Part shown: piece by piece, positions 61,549 to 64,000 of the stretch | Layout of the letters: every line of letters begins with the position of its first letter | Position numbering within the stretch: position 1 is the stretch's first letter | Origin: Gemmobacter aquatilis | GTDB taxonomy: Bacteria > Pseudomonadota > Alphaproteobacteria > Rhodobacterales > Rhodobacteraceae | Assembly (NCBI RefSeq): GCF_900110025.1 | Contig: NZ_FOCE01000002.1 | Coordinates: forward strand, 496,001 to 560,000 | Direction of reading: 5' to 3' | DNA: 64,000 nucleotides | The notes under the pieces: generated by a model | What the model saw: only the letters and a program-made list of their open reading frames with translations | Database searches by the model: none | What the model was told of the DNA's origin: nothing | Translations under genes and position numbers: made by a program

Positions 61549-61779
61549 ATGACCGCCCTCCCCTCGGCCCAGCCCGGCCTGCTCTCCCGCCTGCCCTTGG
61601 TGGGCTTCATCGCCCGTGACATCGGGCGCGACATCAATATTGTATTTTACCTGCTGACCATCCTCGTCACCGCGCTGGTGCTGGCGATCAAGACCTGGGG
61701 TCTGGTCGCGCTGGCGATGACTGCGCTGGCGGTGGTGCCGGTTTATTTCGTGCTGCTGATCCTGATCACCCGCGGCTGA
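61549..61779 (+). CDS. Small membrane protein
   Basis: A 76-residue protein with two hydrophobic segments (INIVFYLLTILVTALVLAI and LVALAMTALAVVPVYFVLLILI) after a short N-terminal region SRLPLVGFIARDIGRD. ACAGGAG 7 bp before the ATG supports translation. The family is not recognised. It lies between the HAD and UbiH-type genes in the same direction. Confidence 0.7.
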   Translation: MTALPSAQPGLLSRLPLVGFIARDIGRDINIVFYLLTILVTALVLAIKTWGLVALAMTALAVVPVYFVLLILITRG

Positions 61780-61842
61780 CGCCGTGTCGCGTGGACGGGT
61801 CGGCGCTTCTGCCCTATCTAAGGGCAAACGAAGGGGCGAGCC

Positions 61843-63039
61843 ATGCGCGAGATGACCGATATCCTGATTTCCGGCGGAGGGGTTGCAGGCCTTGCCGCCG
61901 CCTGTGCCTTCGGCGCCGCCGGGTTCCGGGTGATCTGTGTCGAGCCGAACCCGCCCGTCACCGCCGCCGAGGCCGAAGGCTCTGACCTGCGCACCACGGC
62001 GTTTCTGCACCCCTCGATCCCGGTGCTGCAGGCGGCGGGGCTGTGGCAGCGGCTGGAACCCCATGCGGCGGCCTTGCAGATCATGCGCATTGTCGATGCC
62101 GGTGGGCCGGTGGCCGAACCCCGCGTGGTGAAGGATTTCGACGCCGCCGACCTTTCGGACAAACCCTTTGGCTGGAACCTGCCCAACTGGCTGCTGCGGC
62201 GCGAGATGCTGGCGCGCATGGCCGAGTTGCCCGGCATCACCTTCCTGCCGGGCGTGGCGACCGCACGGGTGCTGACGCGCGAGTCGGAGGCGCTGGTCAC
62301 CCTGTCTGACGGGCGGCGGATCGCAGCGCGGCTGTTGATCGGCGCCGACGGGCGCGGCAGTCTGGTACGCGAGGCGCTGGGGATCGGGGTGAAGACCCTG
62401 CGCTATGGCCAGAAGGCGCTGGCCTTCGCGGTGCGCCACCCGATCCCGCATCAGAACATCTCGACCGAGATCCACCGCGCGGGAGGCCCCTTTACCTTCG
62501 TGCCCCTGCCCGACCGTGACGGCCAGCCTTGTTCGGCGGTGGTCTGGATGGATCACGCGGCAGAGATCGACCGGCGCATGGCCCTGCCGGTGGCGGCGTT
62601 CGAGGCCGAGATGATGGAACGCTCTTGCGGGCTGCTGGGGCCGCTGAGCCTTGTGTCGCGGCTGACAAGCTGGCCGATCATCGCGCAGATTGCGGAGAGT
62701 ATGGCGGGGGAACGGGCGGCGCTGATGGCCGAGGCGGCGCATGTGATGCCGCCAATCGGCGCGCAGGGGCTGAACATGAGCCTTGCCGACCTGACGGCGC
62801 TGCTGGATCTGGCGCAGGCCGATCCCGAGGGTCTGGGCGGGGCCAAGATGCTGGCGGCCTATCACCGCAAACGGCATGGCGATGTGCAGGCGCGGGTGCT
62901 GGGGATCGACCTCTTGAACCGCGCCTCGATGCTGGGGGCGCAGCCGCTGCGCGACCTGCGGGCCGGGGCGCTGAACGCGCTCTATTCGGTGGCGCCGGTG
63001 CGGCGGACGCTGATGCGCGCCGGGATCGGCGTGCGCTGA
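61843..63039 (+). CDS. UbiH/UbiF/COQ6-type FAD monooxygenase
   Basis: A 398-residue flavoprotein hydroxylase: ILISGGGVAGLAAACAFGAAGFRVICVE (dinucleotide fold), LLIGADGRGSLVREALGI (DG motif), and HVMPPIGAQGLNMSLADLTALLDL (GD-like motif). These place it among ubiquinone-ring hydroxylases, with the exact ring position unknown. It may start at 61843 or 61852. It converges with the Lrp pair 14 bp downstream. Confidence 0.9.
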   Translation: MREMTDILISGGGVAGLAAACAFGAAGFRVICVEPNPPVTAAEAEGSDLRTTAFLHPSIPVLQAAGLWQRLEPHAAALQIMRIVDAGGPVAEPRVVKDFDAADLSDKPFGWNLPNWLLRREMLARMAELPGITFLPGVATARVLTRESEALVTLSDGRRIAARLLIGADGRGSLVREALGIGVKTLRYGQKALAFAVRHPIPHQNISTEIHRAGGPFTFVPLPDRDGQPCSAVVWMDHAAEIDRRMALPVAAFEAEMMERSCGLLGPLSLVSRLTSWPIIAQIAESMAGERAALMAEAAHVMPPIGAQGLNMSLADLTALLDLAQADPEGLGGAKMLAAYHRKRHGDVQARVLGIDLLNRASMLGAQPLRDLRAGALNALYSVAPVRRTLMRAGIGVR

Positions 63040-63053
63040 GCGCTCAGCCGGGG

Positions 63054-63512
63054 TCAGCCCAGCGGGCCGGGGCGCGGTTCTTCGGTCAGCAGGACATTCG
63101 CCTCCACCTGCCCCACCCCCGGCAGGGTCATGATCCGGCGGCGCAGCACGCGTTCGAAATCGGCAATATCGCGGGCGACCACGCGCAGGCGGTAATCGAA
63201 CAGGCCCAGAACGTGCTGAACAACCTGCACTTCAGGGATGGCCGCCACGGCGCGCTCGAAATCCTCAAGGCTGACACGGCCCTTGGTGGCCAGCTTGATG
63301 CCCAGAAACACCGTGACCCCAAACCCAAGCGCCGCGCGATCCACCGTGACGCGCTGCCCGGCGAGGATGCCCGCCTCCTCCATCCGGCGCACGCGGCGCC
63401 AGGCGGAAGGCTGGCTGAGGCCATGGCGGCGGCCCAACTCGCCAGCGGAAAGCGTGCCGTCGCGGGCCAGATCGCGCAGAAAGGCGCGGTCGGTATCATC
63501 CAGGTCGATCAC
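63054..63512 (-). CDS. Lrp/AsnC-family regulator
   Basis: A 152-residue regulator: N-terminal helix-turn-helix (LDDTDRAFLRDLARDGTLSAGELGRRHGLSQPSAWRRVRRMEEAGIL) and a C-terminal RAM ligand-binding domain (VVQHVLGLFDYRLRVVARDIADFERVL). It is likely to respond to an amino acid. Its start overlaps the stop of the upstream paralogue by 4 bp, so the two are translationally coupled and may form hetero-oligomers. Confidence 0.92.
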   Translation of the reverse strand: MIDLDDTDRAFLRDLARDGTLSAGELGRRHGLSQPSAWRRVRRMEEAGILAGQRVTVDRAALGFGVTVFLGIKLATKGRVSLEDFERAVAAIPEVQVVQHVLGLFDYRLRVVARDIADFERVLRRRIMTLPGVGQVEANVLLTEEPRPGPLG

Positions 63513-63973
63513 AGCGGCAACCCCGCGGAATCCTTGATGGTCGAGATCAGCATCAGCGCCTCGATATCGGTGATATGCGGCAGGGTCAGGATGCGTTCGC
63601 GGTAGAGCTGCTGATATTGCGCCATGTCGCGGGCAAGGATGTTGAGCCGGACATCGACACGGCCAAGGAAAGTTTCGATGGCGATCACCTCGGGCACCGC
63701 CCGGGCGGCGGCGAGAAATTCATCGAAGGCACGCGGTTCGGTCTTGTCGAGCGAGAAGCGCAGCGAAACCTCGACCTCGTATCCCAGCGCGCGCCAGTCG
63801 ATGCGCGCCTGCCGAGCGGTGATGATGCCCGCCTCGGTCAACCGCTCCAGCCGCCGCCAGCAGGTCGCTTGCGTGACCCCGGCGCGGCTGGCCAGTTCGG
63901 CGGTGGGCAAGGCCGGTTCGGCCAGAAGATGGCGCAGGATCCGCCGATCCGTATCGTCGATTTGAATGGACAT
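63509..63973 (-). CDS. Lrp/AsnC-family regulator
   Basis: A 154-residue paralogue of the following Lrp protein: IDDTDRRILRHLLAEPALPTAELASRAGVTQATCWRRLERLTEAGII and VIAIETFLGRVDVRLNILARDMAQYQQLYRERIL. It is first in the two-gene unit; a target operon is not in the window, which ends 27 bp upstream of its start. Confidence 0.92.
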   Translation of the reverse strand: MSIQIDDTDRRILRHLLAEPALPTAELASRAGVTQATCWRRLERLTEAGIITARQARIDWRALGYEVEVSLRFSLDKTEPRAFDEFLAAARAVPEVIAIETFLGRVDVRLNILARDMAQYQQLYRERILTLPHITDIEALMLISTIKDSAGLPL

Positions 63974-64000
63974 TTCATCAGGCTTTCATTCGGCGCATGA

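Noticed and set aside
1-64000. CRISPR arrays, rRNA genes, riboswitches, replication origin
   Set aside because: No regularly spaced identical repeats, no rRNA-like sequence, no dnaA-box cluster and no recognisable riboswitch core were seen when reading the window. The short repeats found are dispersed, not arrayed.

Overview
The window is high-GC, gene-dense chromosomal DNA of an alphaproteobacterium, most likely a member of the Rhodobacterales/Rhodobacteraceae. The case rests on gene content and neighbourhoods: aerobic cobaltochelatase genes cobS-cobT, the run SPOR lipoprotein - DacC-type carboxypeptidase - tmk - holB - tatD - MBL hydrolase, an aa3 oxidase subunit I gene (ctaD) next to a cytochrome c2-like gene, and a dispersed intergenic repeat with a box resembling TTTGTAAAAATACCC or CCAAATATCC. 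No species can be assigned by eye.

Layout. 0-13 kb: 3' end of valS, a DUF1992 gene, a HisC-like aminotransferase, gatB, an SLT lipoprotein, pepN, a decayed cydC-like ABC exporter gene, a cryptochrome/photolyase gene and an ArsR-SRPBCC-SRPBCC operon. 13-28.5 kb: glcB, an aminopeptidase P gene, cobT and cobS, periplasmic msrB, a J-domain protein, bolA- and sufE-type genes, gntK-rnd, an old-yellow-enzyme/HxlR divergent pair, and purM-purN. 28.6-37.6 kb: an accessory region between a CAT-anticodon tRNA and tRNA-Ser(TGA). It holds two broken tyrosine-recombinase remnants lying back to back, an AT-rich RTX metzincin-like gene, a broken IS5-family transposase, a cluster of envelope hydrolases (TAP-like alpha/beta hydrolase, CPBP membrane protease, periplasmic ClpP-like protease), two small secreted proteins, and prophage fragments (DUF2190). 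37.8-44.3 kb: the cell-wall/replication operon and an AEC transporter. 44.4-49.1 kb: a four-gene polyamine-type ABC transporter operon. 49.6-58.1 kb: tRNA-Leu(GAG), a peptidoglycan-binding protein, lipB, cytochrome c, ctaD with a perfect FNR-type box upstream, small envelope proteins, yqeY and carA. 58.2-64 kb: a GspE-N/GT2 fusion glycosyltransferase, a GntR regulator, a HAD nucleotidase, a UbiH-type monooxygenase and two tandem Lrp/AsnC regulators.

Most of the window is ordinary housekeeping DNA. The most interesting structure lies between genes: (1) a modular repeat family (AT-rich box, G-run, hairpin 1, hairpin 2) with about eight sites, two of them inverted pairs; (2) a second repeat with the core ACAGGGGGTGTAC...TGTCACCCCCC in two convergent gaps; (3) a 16-bp motif, TTCGCGTTTCGGATAG, found upstream of three transcription units of the accessory region, each time in the same orientation relative to the gene. 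The best candidate for an undescribed functional unit is the envelope-hydrolase cluster with this shared motif. All functional statements come from reading motifs and family resemblance; no database search was possible.
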